A stretch of DNA of 64,000 bases from NCBI GenBank assembly GCA_963682055.1, contig OY821747.1:30998126-31062125 (forward strand), read 5' to 3'. The DNA comes from Primula veris (lineage: Eukaryota; Streptophyta; Magnoliopsida; Ericales; Primulaceae). This document shows, in pieces, positions 47,332 to 59,336 of this stretch; positions within the stretch are counted from its first letter, which is position 1, and each line of letters opens with the position of its first letter. Under the pieces are notes generated by a model. It searched no databases. It worked only from the letters and a program-made list of their open reading frames with translations, and was not told where the DNA came from. The translations under genes were made by a program, and so were the position numbers.

Positions 47332-48736
47332 TGTTGGTTTTGTACTATATCGAAAAGCAATAAAATAAATAATAAAAGACTGAAATGAAAATAAACAATT
47401 TTATTTCTCACAAACGAAATATAAATTACAATCTATAACTCGTACAGAATTTAAAATACACTAATTAAATTCCATACATATTTAATATAAAATATTAAAC
47501 TACTGGACTGGATTGTAATTGTTTAAAACTGTCAGAAAGAATAGTATAATTACTAAACTGCTGGACTATTTAACAATTAAAGAAAACTGTCAGCCAGAAC
47601 AGTATGATTACTAAATGTCTGGACTGTTTCTGTAAACAGAATAAATTACAGAACTGAAATATAAATTACAGAAAGTAATTACAGAATAGATATAAATTAC
47701 AGAAAGTAATTACAGAATAGAAAATGACTGGAAAGTAAATACAGAAATATAAATTACAGAAAGTAAACAGTACTAGAAAGTAATTACAGAAAAGAAACAG
47801 TACGGAAAAGAAATGGACAGAATGTGAAAGGACTGAAAAATAATTAACAGAAATTAAAAGAAGAGGCAACTGCTGGGCAGTTTCCCTTCCCGAACCACCT
47901 TTAAAGGTTTCTGGTTTCGAGACTTTGTTCCGTACAATTTCTGTCTCAGAGTGGATCGTGTGGAAACCGGCACCGAAACACAGGTCGAGCTGTTGATGGT
48001 ACGATTCTCTCTCTCTAGTATGATGTTTATGCCGTGTGTTGTGTGAATTGTTGTGTCTGAAATGAGAGAGGGAGGGCTGCCTCTTATAGGCTTTCTTGAA
48101 ACCGCAGCCATTAATGGTCATTTAATTCTAGGAGTTACACCCCCAGAATCCGCCCAATCAATTTCTGAAACTGCAGCACTTAATCTGCAATTTATTCTCA
48201 TTGGTTGCTGACGTTTCAATTGCTGAAAACTCTAGGGACTACTTTTGTATTTTATACAAAACTCCCTTTTTCAGATTTGACCCAAAACCCGAGACATTCC
48301 CCAAATCCCAAAGCCCAAGCCCGTGACACGTGACCCGAGACCCGAGCGAGCGCGCGTGTGTGGTACACACTAATACTCTTAGGTGCATGTGGACATGTTA
48401 GTTTAACAATTACATGGGTTGGACTTGTATATATATTGTAAAATTAACTCTTAATCTTTCAATATCGGATAACCCTCATTGGTTTTCATTTATTTAATCC
48501 ATTTTCCAGCATTGAGGTTTTCTCCTCTTTCGAGAATCCAACTTTGAAACCGATTAGTATTCACACCCATTCTCCGAATAGATCATGCGATATACCGTTA
48601 CGAAGCTCGTCACACGAGCTTACTCAAACACGTTGAGTAAGGTATTAACAACTCAGCGTTGTCACATGTAATATCGACTCGAAATTGGTCCAGTGACCAT
48701 TCGGAAACATCCATGTAAAAACATGTTTTTCCAACA
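47332..48736 (-). mobile_element. Solo LTR, 1405 bp
   Basis: TGTTGG...CCAACA ends with the 5-bp direct repeat GTTTT on both sides (47327-47331, 48737-48741). On the minus strand a TATA-like CCTATAAGAGG (48080-48090) precedes a GAGAGA-rich leader. No internal retroelement sequence flanks it, so it reads as a solo LTR left by recombination. A 28-bp-type 'attacagaaagtaattacagaa' repeat lies at 47640-47800. The target duplication is in T-rich sequence and therefore only moderate evidence. The 151-codon frame inside is composed largely of this repeat and is not a gene. Confidence 0.65.
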
Positions 48737-49574
48737 GTTTTTGTTCTTAATTAGAAAGATAAATAAAATAAAAAATCAAAGATAGAAATTTATAGGGAAG
48801 CTGATATTTTGTGTGGATATAAAAATAATATGTAAAATTGAAAAAAATGTAATTTTCTGTAAAATTTAAATAAATAAAAGAGGAAGCAGCGATATTTGCT
48901 ATTAAAACTTCATAGTTAGCATAATTTTTCTTCAATTATTTTTTAAATAATGTCATCTAATTAACAAAACATATGTCGTCCCTCCCTATAGTTTATAATA
49001 TAGGCAATGCTTGGTAAAATATATTTTGCTCCAAAATCAGATTAATCGATTGAAAAGCTAAATTTTAAAAATCTGGATTTTTTTAGCTTTTTCAGCCTAA
49101 AAATCAGATTTTCAGAAACTGAATAATCTGATTTGACAAACAATCACAAATTTATAATATCTAAAATCCAAAAAAAAAATCACAAAAAATAAATAAAAAT
49201 ATGTTAACAAAAACGACTCAATATCTAATATAAAAAAAAATGGTTAATAGCCGGCAGCAATCGTTATCTATGACGAAAAAAGACACCAAACAAAGGTGCC
49301 ATGCGGTTTAAGTCACGACAAAAGTCACCAACCTGGACCTAATGACGTGGTATATAGTGGTCCAATATGTTGGGATTTTATGTGACAATTGTGGCGTAAC
49401 GTGGGCCTAAATGTACCCCTAAATCAAAAACATATCTGTTTGGGAAAACATTTTATAATAAAGCCAATAATTAAAGAAATGTTACGTATATAGCCTGCCT
49501 GCCTCATCACCATACCAAGTATTTTGGTTACAATATTTATTCAGCTTCTGTATTTTATTTTGTTACATATCGCA
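48737..49574. other. AT-rich intergenic DNA
   Basis: No gene seen. Confidence 0.3.
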
Positions 49575-50175
49575 AATAAGTGTCTATTTTTTTAGAGAAT
49601 TTTTTTTCTTTTTTCTTTTTTAAAATATCTCTTTTTTCTAGTTAAATCATATTAAATTTACAACAATAATCTCATATTATAAGTAATAAATATTCTTTGT
49701 TTGAAAATTTTAAATTTTTGACGCTATTTGGTTGAAATTTAAGTAAAATTTGTTCAAATTCTTAAATAACACGATTTTCAAAACAACACACTTAGATTGG
49801 GATGGGAAAGGTATATTTTTGCAAATACTTGAATAAGTTATGTAATAATTTCTAGTAGGTATGTGGAAAGTAACTCAGGTTAACTTATTAGTTATAAGTG
49901 ACAAAACACATATAATTATTCTCTTTAAATGGCCTTTAAATTAGAGTATGTCATGTATTATTTTTTATTAAGTCCCAAAATAAGTATTCAATTTTTTTTT
50001 AGTAATTTTTTTAAATATTACTTTTTCGTAGTTAAATCATATCAAATTTACACTTATAATCTTCATATTACAAGTACAAAATAGTTTTTGTTTGAAAATT
50101 TAGATTTTTTTTGTTGAAGTTAAGTGAAATTAGTTCAAATACTTACATTTCACAGTTTTCGAACTCCGACACTTC
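49575..50175. repeat. Two copies of an AT-rich repeat
   Basis: 49575-49790 and 49990-50175 align ('tagttaaatcatatNaaatttacaNNNataatct', 'tttgtttgaaaattt', 'ttcaaatNcttaNatNNcacNNtttNNaa'). A third copy is at 30545-30745. Confidence 0.6.
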
Positions 50176-50650
50176 TTTTGGGATGGAAGTAGTAACATTT
50201 TATGACCAATTATATGATATTATATATCTTTCCGGATTTGGGTATGATTTGAGACCAATTAATAAGTTGAATTTATGACAATACTGGGTGAAATCAAGTT
50301 TTAAACTTGCATATTTTTGGCATACAATTATTATGGTTGGTACTTTGATTTGCTAATGGCAATTTTGTAATGTTAGGACTTAGGAATTTTGCGCTTAATT
50401 ATAAAAACAGTGCATCAATAATTTATTATTGGTTCTTCAATTGTAAATTTAGAGCCAAATAGTATCCACTTAAATTAAATTTTGTTAATACTATCTACTT
50501 TAATCATTCTTTATTTCTGAGTAATTATATTTTCAGTACTCTCATGTACCAATCATTAGACATGTGAAAATGTAAAAAATTATTAAACATGTTCTAGGAG
50601 CTAATGAGTTTTGTTTAATTTCTTTTTTATATTTGCTCATCTAATGAATA
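50176..50650. other. AT-rich intergenic DNA
   Basis: Nothing recognised. Confidence 0.3.
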
Positions 50651-50980
50651 CTAATAATCGTTACTCACGCGTTGCGTGTGCGACACGTGATATATATATG
50701 ATCCAGATAAATAAATTTTTAAAAAGTATATATTGATTGAATGAATATATTAAATTAAAAATTGTGAGTAATATAACGTTTTTGTTAATACACAATACAT
50801 GTAAAACGATTTTGTTTGATATGGCATTATAATTGTTTTGAAAATATCATGATTTTTGTGTATTTTTTATATTTTAAATTGATTAAATGTAAATGAATAA
50901 TTAGTAAAAAAAGAGTGAGAACATTTTTAAAAAAAATGACCTGACATGTAGTCAAGAATGTAGGAGTAGTAAATTGAGCT
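50651..50980 (-). mobile_element. Helitron-like element, minus orientation
   Basis: The 3' end on the minus strand reads 'CACGTGTCGCACACGCAACGCGTGAGTAACGATTATTAG|T', the same hairpin block as the other three copies. The 5' end near 50980 is not clear. Confidence 0.5.
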
Positions 50981-51830
50981 TTACTCCGTTTTATGTCCCA
51001 TAAATATCTCTAGATATATACTTAATTATTATCATTAGAAACTCGAAACGATATGGAACAAGTTTTGCATTGCACTAATATTTGCATTTGTAAAAATTGT
51101 TGTAAAGTGTAAAATATCAATAAAAAGTGTAGACATTATGGTTGTTGATTTCTTTTATGAGGAATGGCGAATCTCATTGTAAAATATTTATTCTTTTTAG
51201 AACACTTTGTTGCTATATGGTCTCGTATTATAATATTAGTCAGCAAAGAAAATGTACATTTATTTTATTTTATTTTTGAAATATAGCAAAGAAAAAGGTA
51301 CATAGTACGACGTACTTTGTCTACAAAAAGGACTCACACCTTCATTAATTGATGAAGAATTAACTCACAAACTTTATAATATGAAAGTGCACTTCATATG
51401 TGGACCAATTGAAAAGTTATTTAACTTTATGCATGCTCTCTCCTTTTTCTTGAACTTTTTTTTATTAACTAATAATGTCACGTAGGTAGATCAATTTTTA
51501 CCATCACATAATTTATTGTTAGCTTGGTTTTTTTTTATAATCATAAACCCTTTTCTAGAGTTAAAACTGTTTCGTAAACGACATCATTCAAACTCTGATG
51601 GTGATCATGTTATAATCGGATACCAAACATTTTGATCGACCACTTTTGCTCGTTTGAGTTTATTATTCATCAATTCATATACAACTTTTTTTTTAAAGAA
51701 TTCAAATACGTACTATTTGATGAAAGTGTGCTCCGTCCATTGATGGTGATACTATTTTTTGATCTTTAATTAATATTAGCATGCATGTCATGTCACATGA
51801 GATATTCATTCATAAAAGGGTCATATCTAT
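50981..51830. other. AT-rich intergenic DNA
   Basis: Holds the relative (51580-51660) of the B-box-like repeat at 34930. No gene. Confidence 0.35.
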
Positions 51831-52010
51831 CACTAAAAAAAAAATATCAAAATAATTATAAGATTAGTAACGTTATTTTTTGTTACGAGTTTATTAGCTA
51901 TCATTTTTATGACGGTTTAGTCAATTTGTAACAGATTTGTGACAGTTTTTTGAATTAGTAATTTGCTTGTGACAGTTTTTTATTCTTAATAAATCAAACA
52001 TTATAACTCT
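51831..52010. mobile_element. CACTA-like MITE, copy 2
   Basis: Begins CACTAAAAAAAAAATATC and shares 'TTATTAGCTATC', 'TGACGGTTTAGTCAATTTGTAACAGATTTGTGACAG' and 'AAATCAAACATTAT' with copies 1 and 3. The 3' end is degraded. Confidence 0.7.
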
Positions 52011-52506
52011 ATACCGAGAAAACCAACAAATTCACCATTTGGTAGCTTTAGTTCCCTATAAATTAATGGATCTTGTTGATCTATCCATAACTACGCTATA
52101 ATTATATCACGAGTGTCAACAAGATTCTCTATATAATGGTTAAATCAATGGGGGTCGTTATTCATTAACAAATATATATATGTAATGCCAAAAAAAATAT
52201 CTTCTAACACCATGAATAATCCCAACAATATTATAGCTTAGGGAAAATCACAACATCATTATTATTTAACCATAGATGAAATCATTCATTTGACCCTTAT
52301 ACTCTCAAATCATAATAGTATTGTTTTAACTGATGTTTTCCCTGACACTAAATAGCTAGTGTTTTATAATATTGATACCTTCTTCTACAAAAATGACCAA
52401 CACTGTATTATTATTGCCAACTATGCCATATAAAAGAATTTAATTATGCAGAGCTATAATATCGTAGCTATAATATTTCTATTGTTCAAAATCTTGATAC
52501 TTTCAG
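52011..52506. other. AT-rich intergenic DNA
   Basis: No gene or element seen. Confidence 0.3.
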
Positions 52507-53037
52507 TGCTTGACTTTAACGGCAGATATGAACAGTTTACTACCATGTAATTTATTAAAAATTCAATTTTCTCTCATTTACTCTACTGTGTTCATTTTAA
52601 GGTCTTGTATAATATCAATCCACTCGATTTTGTACCTCATCCGTCAATTCCTTCATAAAATGGACGACACATGTCTGCACGCGACTAACTTTTGCTGTTT
52701 TTATGAGTTAGTTTTATGTTTGGTAAGAATTGAGATGAACCGAAGATAGAAAAATGTATTATTATGTCTCTTATATTTATTTTTATTTTATTTTTTTATT
52801 GGACTTATGTTATAAATGACCAAAATACGCTTGTCGTTAAAAGAAGCTAATAGAATTTAGTCACGTGCAGGCACGTGTCATCCATTTTGTGAAGTAATTG
52901 ACGGATGAGGTACAAAATTGAATGGATTGATATTGTACATGACCCTAAAATGAACAAATTAGAGAAGATGAAATAAAATTCAATTTTTGATAAAGTATAG
53001 TATAGTAAACTGTTCATATCACACTTTAACTGCGAGG
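52507..53037. mobile_element. Foldback MITE upstream of GH3 gene
   Basis: Arms 52507-52685 and 52862-53037 are inverted copies (about 175 bp, roughly 80-85% alike by eye): 'gatatgaacagtttacta', 'aatatcaatccaNtcNattttgtacctcatccgtcaatt' and 'aaaatggaNgacacNtgNctgcacg' occur on opposite strands. The ~175-bp loop contains TGTCTC (52765-52770), the core auxin response element. The right arm ends about 170 bp before the GH3 TATA box. Frames read through either arm are shadows. Confidence 0.85.
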
Positions 53038-53204
53038 ACAAAATGTTTTTTCTTATCTAAACTATGGGGTTCGCTGGTTTAACTTAATTTTGAGTAATCA
53101 TTCAGTAATATCAAAGAAATATTTTTTTTCTATTAATTCAGTAACCAAATTAAAGAAATATATCTATTAATATTTTTCTTCCTCACCAACAGTGATATTC
53201 TCCC

Positions 53205-53212
53205 TATAAATA
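53205..53212 (+). promoter_or_regulatory. TATA box of GH3 gene
   Basis: TATAAATA 120 bp upstream of the ATG at 53325, in a clean context (ccctataaatacc). Confidence 0.7.
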
Positions 53213-53324
53213 CCACCTTTGTCAAACATTTACATACCAAACCAATTACACTACATCCACTATATATCGTTACACATCCAAATTATTTTATCCAAAACCT
53301 ATTTGCCATCTCACTAATTCGACT

Positions 53325-56300
53325 ATGGGGGCTGAGTACACGCCTCCGACATGTGATAGGGATGCTAAGATTCTGAAGTTGATCGAAGACTTGACACAAA
53401 ATACCGACATGGTGCAACAAAAAGTGTTGAGAGAAATATTGACACAAAACGCCTATACAGAATACGTACAAAGATTCTGTATAGGCGGAGCAACGGACAA
53501 GGACACGTTCAAGTCGAAAGTACCAGTGGTGACTTACGAGGATCTTCAACCCGAGATACAAAGGATAGCCAATGGGGATAAATCTCCCATACTATCTTCT
53601 CACCCCATTTCTGAGTTTCTCACAAGGTGCAGTTTATGAATTTTTTTTTTGTAAAATATATCATAAAAAAAAAAGGAAGTTGCTGTCTTGTTAATATAAT
53701 TTCTTTGTTTTTCTTTAAAAAGTCCACTACAAAACGGCAAGTAAAACAAATGGTACATATTGTAATATGGGCGTTGAGTTCTAATACTTACAAAATGCTT
53801 ATGTTTTTTTTAATTGAGAAAACAGATGTTTGAGAAAGTTGTCATCTCTTTAGCTAGATAATAGTGAGGTTTTTTTTAAATGTTATTCAAGTTTGGTACT
53901 TTATATCTACTTAATATTATGTAGATAGCAAAAGTGCCTTGTTTTATCGTACATAATAAAGTGGTATTCTCTTTATCGTGTTGCTACTAGGAAGGAAATA
54001 TTTATCTTTTAAGCTTTGTTGACACAAAAAGACTAATTTATCTTTTAAAATGAGTTTGGTATAGTCATAATGAAAATACCACATTTAGTTTAATGAAATA
54101 TGATTTTTTCTGTAACTTGAGACTTATTTAGCTTTTGGACATAGTATCATGACTTAATTAACTACCTAGGAATGTAACTAATTTTGTTCTCAATTCCGGT
54201 TTAGTATACTGATATTTAACTTTTTCTAATTAATTCAATTAACTATACTTCAATTCTGATTTAGTGTGTTAATCTCCAAGTTTTTCAAATTAATTTAATT
54301 AACTTTGTTCCAATTTCGATTTAGTGTACCGACTTTTATAGGAATAATACTTTTAAATTGAAACAAAATTGTATTAAATTGGAAAGAAACAAAAGTTCAA
54401 TATATTAATTAGGAAAATTTAGAGATCAACACATTAAATCATAATTGAAGCAAAGTTAGTTACATTAATTAGTAAAACTTAGAGTTCAAAACACTAAATA
54501 AGAATTAGAGCAACGTTAATTACATTAAAGCTTAATAAACTCGTCCATGCTATTTATCATTCAGACGCAAAGCTACATATATATTTCCATTTTATGCAGA
54601 CTCATATAATCTCCAAAATTAATACCACAACTCATTAAAAACATGCACTTTACAACAGAAAACAGTAAAATATATTTATTATCACTACTAAAAAAATACT
54701 GAATTTTATGCATTACAAATTTCATTTCAACAGTTCCGGTACATCTGCTGGTGAAAGAAAGCTCATGCCAACGATTCATGAAGAGTTGGATCGCCGTACC
54801 TTCCTTTACAGCCTTCTCATGCCTGTTATGAATCTGTAAGTTTATTAAAAAAAAAAAATTAGTGATCACTATAAGTAATTCCTATAACTTGCACATCAAT
54901 ATACATTTCAAGAAATGAATAATTAAGCCTAATCGATCGTTTATTTGTAACAGTTATGTTCCGGGATTAGACAAGGGAAAAGGCCTATACTTCCTATTCA
55001 TAAAATCCGAAACGAAAACCCCTGGCGGGCTCGTGGCTCGCCCAGTCCTCACTAGCTACTACAAAAGTGAGCACTTTAAGACCCGTCCATACGACCCATA
55101 CAACGTATACACAAGCCCAAACGAGACTATCCTTTGTGTTGACTCTTTCCAGAGCATGTACTCTCAGATGATCTGTGGCCTCGTAATGCGAGATGAGGTA
55201 TTACGTGTTGGCGCAGTATTCGCCTCGGGCCTGCTCCGTGCCATCAAGTTTTTGCAATTAAACTGGAAAGAATTGGCTGCTGATATTAAATCAGGGATCT
55301 TAAACTACAAAATAACCGATCCCTCGATAAGGAAATGTGTTAAGGATATCCTGAAGCCCGATAAGGATTTGGCTGAGTTTATTGTTAAGGAATGTGAAGG
55401 TGGAAATTGGGAGAGGATTATACCGAGAATCTGGCCGAACACGAAATACCTAGACGTGATTGTTACGGGGGCGATGGCGCAGTATATTCCGACTTTGGAC
55501 TATTATAGTGGCGGGTTACCTAAGGCTTGTACAATGTACGCCTCGTCGGAGTGTTATTTTGGGATTAATTTAAAGCCTATAGTGGAGCCGGATGAAGTTA
55601 CTTACACCATCATGCCAAACATGGCCTACTTTGAGTTCCTTCCTCACGACCCAGCGGCAGCTCAGTTGCCGTTGAGTCATGAATCCCCTCCACATTTGGT
55701 CGACTTGGCTAATGTAGAGGTTGGGAAGGAATATGAACTAGTTATCTCTACTTACTCGGGTCTTTGCCGATACAGAGTTGGTGACATTCTCAGGGTTGTT
55801 CGGTTCCATAACTCGGCCCCTGAGTTCAAGTTTATTCGTAGGAAAAATGTGTTGCTCAGTATCGACTCGGATAAGACAGATGAGGCCGAGCTACAAAAGG
55901 CTACCGAAAATGCGGCAGTGTTGCTAAAACAGTTTGATTCTAGCATAGTGGAGTACACGAGCTACGCTAATACGAAGACTATACCGGGGCATTACGTAAT
56001 TTATTGGGAATTAATGGTTAAGGATCTATCGAACTGGCCGAGTGATGACGTATTAAACAAATGTTGTCTGATGATGGAAGAATCGTTCAACTCGGTGTAT
56101 CGACAGGGAAGAGTCGCGGATAACTCAATTGGACCACTTGAAATTAGGCTAGTGAAAAATGGTACGTTTGAGGAGTTGATGGACTATGCTATTTCTAGGG
56201 GGGCATCGATTAATCAGTATAAGGCGCCTAGGTGTGTGAACTTCCTGCCAATTATGGAGCTTTTGGACTCGAGGGTAATCTCCTCGCATTTTAGCCCGTC

Positions 56301-56340
56301 TGCACCCCATTGGACACCAGAACGACGACTTAAAAGTTAG
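53325..56340 (+). CDS. GH3: GH3 acyl-acid-amido synthetase, group II (GH3.1/GH3.3-like)
   Basis: Three exons: 53325-53626, 54734-54835 and 54954-56340, giving 596 residues; all junctions are GT-AG and the frame joins exactly. Group II GH3 enzymes adenylate indole-3-acetic acid and couple it to amino acids such as aspartate, lowering free auxin in the cytosol. The three nucleotide-binding motifs are present: [10 protein letters not shown] (from residue 101, across intron 1), YASSE (330-334) and YRVGD (408-412). Phrases such as [20 protein letters not shown] (across intron 2), [14 protein letters not shown] and [12 protein letters not shown] match the GH3.1/GH3.3 type more closely than GH3.5/6 or JAR1. 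The C-terminal [12 protein letters not shown] block is intact. The TATA box is at 53205; a TGTCTC lies further up inside a MITE. Preference for IAA over other acids is inferred from subgroup only. Confidence 0.93.
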
Positions 56341-56720
56341 TAAAAAGGAATAAAAAAATTTGTTGTAAAATGTCTAGTATGGTACCAACCGAAGTTTCCC
56401 TATAAAACCATGGACTAAAGTTACAATGTGAAGTTTCTGTCTTATGGCGTTTATTGTGTCTTTAGCATTACTTCTAATTTCATCTGTACAAGATGGTTTC
56501 ATTGGTAGAAATTGTAATATCCTTTTCTTATATGGTTTGCGAAATGTGCTATCACGAATTACTTATTGAAAAATATCTCGTTTGCTACCAACCGAACTTG
56601 CCCCATAAAACCATGGACCAAAATTATAGTGTGATTTATGTCTTTGTCAAATGGTGCTTAATTGCTTATTGTGTCTTTAGCATTAGTTTTGTAAGAGTGG
56701 TGTCTCTTGTTGATTGATAT
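56341..56720. repeat. GH3 3' flank with ~200-bp tandem duplication
   Basis: 56382-56480 and 56585-56695 share 'taccaaccgaaNttNcccNataaaaccatgga', 'aatgtga/tagtgtga' and 'ttattgtgtctttagcatta'. The copied segment probably includes GH3 3' UTR. Confidence 0.7.
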
Positions 56721-57099
56721 TTTGCATCAAACAGAGACTGAGAATCTAAGACGGCCTTTGTGAACAATTAGGGGAACAAATCAGATATATGTTCCGTTAT
56801 TAATATGTTCTTTTAGAGAAATTACAATACATTGATCAGATGTCATATATGTATGTTGCAATTGAAAACCATGGAGATGAAATTGATTGCTGTTGTACTT
56901 CGCTTTTAAATGATATAAAAACGCCCAGCTGAAGTTCACTAGCCTGATCGGAATATACAGCTATCTCTATCTGGAAATAAAACACGATCTCTCAACTCTC
57001 AATTTCTACTGTATGTATGCTTTTTATCTTAAAAAATGTTGGAATTAACACCTTGCCTGTCTCTATTCTAGTAGTAATTTGACTATTAAAGGTGAAAAC
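56721..57099. other. Intergenic DNA
   Basis: Nothing recognised. Confidence 0.3.
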
Positions 57100-57420
57100 A
57101 TAACAAAGGAAGGCTCGCCTTGAGCAGCTCACTAGCCAAGTTTAAATTCTTGCCTCTAAGAGCATCGATTATAGCTTTTCTAGAACCGAAAACACTTGCA
57201 GCCGAAGCAAGCATACCAAGGACATTACTACATCTTATGGCATTTCCTGAAGAAGTCACACTTCCTTCAGTATTGCCAGATCTTTCAGATTTTTGGCCCT
57301 GAGAATTCCCTGCATGGGCTTGATAGACCCGATTTTCTTGATGGGCCTAATGATCTGACCTTAAAGGTCCACTAACAGAACTGAAGGCACTAAGTTGTTG
57401 CCGCCTTTGCTGGGCTAGTG
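57100..57420 (-). pseudogene. Unrecognised coding-like fragment
   Basis: On the minus strand a less AT-rich stretch encodes LALAQQRRQQLSAFSSVSGP (57420 down), then after a frame change NSQGQKSERSGNTEGSVTSS followed by LGMLASAASVFGSRKAII and ALRGKNLNLASELLKASL, ending at tandem stops near 57080. The composition (Ser-rich linker, then an amphipathic Ala/Leu helix) looks like real protein. I do not recognise the family. With the frame broken and no ATG in place, it is more likely a relic or an exon of an unseen gene than a whole gene. Confidence 0.4.
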
Positions 57421-58801
57421 CCAGTTTACTATGTTTCGAATTTGTTAGCCACGTCACGGTGCTCAAGTAAACACGTCCGTACCCAGTAATATAGTGCCTA
57501 ATCAAACAAGGACGACTGGAAATACCGTATGAACAGACTGCTTTGGTAAAGTTTCTTTTGAATTAAAAATGAAAACTATGTGGAATTAGGATTGGTTATG
57601 AAAGCAATGCCAACCATTCAGTATGATTAACTAATGCCCTGTCCTGTTTTAGCTTAAAAAGCTCATCATTTTTTCTGCATTTGGTTGACCAGCTCAAAAG
57701 CTGAGAGTTTCTTGTTTTTTTTGGGCCTGAATAAGATAGAAGCGTCAAGGTGGATGAAACTGGCTTCCTCGGAGACTCGGAGAATCCAGGTTACTAGTGT
57801 AAAAGCAGCAAGCAAATAAGCCCCAGAGTTTATTGAGTTGTTCTCAACATCAGATCTTTAACTCATAAATTCACTTTAGAGGACAAGTCATGCTGATTCT
57901 GAATATGAAAAACTTTTCTAAGGAATGGACAAAAGTGGAAAATAAAAGTAACATTTGTTTCTTTGAATTTCTCCATCTTTTTCAAACTAATGTTATAGAC
58001 TCTTTGCTTTCGGTATCAACAAGTATCATACACTGACACACGTGTTTGAACTCGTAAACTACCAAGACAGCAAACAAAATATCCAATCTTCTGGATTATT
58101 TATACTTGTCTTACGCAAAAACACTAAAAGGTACTTGTGGGTAAAGACATCAACGGCTTTGAGTAAAACTAGTTTGCAATGTGGAGCATTCTGACCTATG
58201 CAACGAAAATAATAGTTGCCGGATCCAAGACAGCGAAACCTAGTGTGGTATTTGGTCCAAATAGAACTTCTCAAGGATTTTCCAATCAGGTCTGTTTGGA
58301 GTATCGGAACTCAAAAAACACAAAACTCGCACTAAATGGCTTCTAGAATTAGAAATCCCGAATTTAATTCCTTGAAGAAACAGCTTATAACTCACAACAT
58401 ACTCTAATTAAACCTCCTGGTGGGACTTTTTGTAGTTTGTAAGCCTGTGTTAAATTGCAAACGTGTTTATAAAAATAAAAGGTTTATCAAGATTCGAACA
58501 TGGGTTGAGCACTCACAATTATCTAGGTTACGGTCACCAACGATTCGAACTACTAAACTTTATATAAATATTTTTAATTTTTAAATATATATTATATATT
58601 TTAACAGAATTGAGAAACTAAAATTAATCGGTTTTTTAGCACCTTAGCCAATGCCTGTTGGAACTACCTCTAAATCCAGCGCTTAGAAAACATTTTTTTA
58701 TCTATTTACGCTTAGAAAACATTTTTTTATCTATTTACTCATGTTATCTCCCTAGACTTGCAATTTGCAAATAGCCCAAGTACACTGACTAATTTTGTAA
58801 A
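57421..58801. other. Intergenic DNA
   Basis: Less AT-rich than its surroundings. A direct duplicate of 'cgcttagaaaacatttttttatctattta' lies at 58680-58737. The minus frame at 58059-58274 resembles nothing I know. Confidence 0.3.
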
Positions 58802-58994
58802 CAATACAAAAAAATACTTAAATAGCGACGGGATTAGTGATGCTATTTTTTGTTATGAGGTTATTAGCGACGGTTTTTGTGACGACTTTGTGACAGTTTA
58901 GTAAATTTGTAACGGATTTGTGACAGTTTAGTCAATTTGTGGGAGGCTTATGACAACTTTTGACTCTCACTAAATCAAATATTATTTTGTAGTG
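58802..58994. mobile_element. CACTA-like MITE, copy 3 (best preserved)
   Basis: 193 bp. The left end CAATACAAAAAAATA (one change from CACTACAAAAAAATA) and right end TATTTTGTAGTG form an inverted pair, with a 3-bp AAA on each side (58799-58801, 58995-58997), as CACTA elements make. 'AGCGACGG' and 'TTGTGACAGTTTAGT' repeats fill it. Confidence 0.8.
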
Positions 58995-59336
58995 AAACAA
59001 TCAGTTTTATTATCCAAATTTAAAACAGCATAACTTTATGTTTGTCGGGTTGTTTGGGAAATTAATTTTCCTAAACTATGTATTTAATCAATGTTTATAT
59101 ACCACAAGCAACTAAATGTTGTTTTACACCAAACCTGAAAAAATAAACGATGTTTTTCTAGTTAATAGACTGCTTTAAGGGAACTTTTCCGCTTAGAGAG
59201 TTATTTGACAAAATACACGCATCAAAGGAGAAGTTATCTAATACGAATGGCGCAAAACAAAATTAACTCATTTTGAAATCATATATGGGGTTTATGGCAG
59301 AACTTACGGGATTGGTTTTGACTGCCTTCAATCTTT
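58995..59336. other. Intergenic DNA
   Basis: Nothing recognised. Confidence 0.3.

Noticed and set aside
47666..48121. 151-codon minus frame as a gene
   Set aside because: Half of it is the 'attacagaaagtaattacagaa' repeat translated, and it lies inside the solo LTR.
52510..53041. Similar 79- and 64-codon frames on opposite strands as a gene pair
   Set aside because: They resemble each other only because they lie in the two inverted arms of a MITE.
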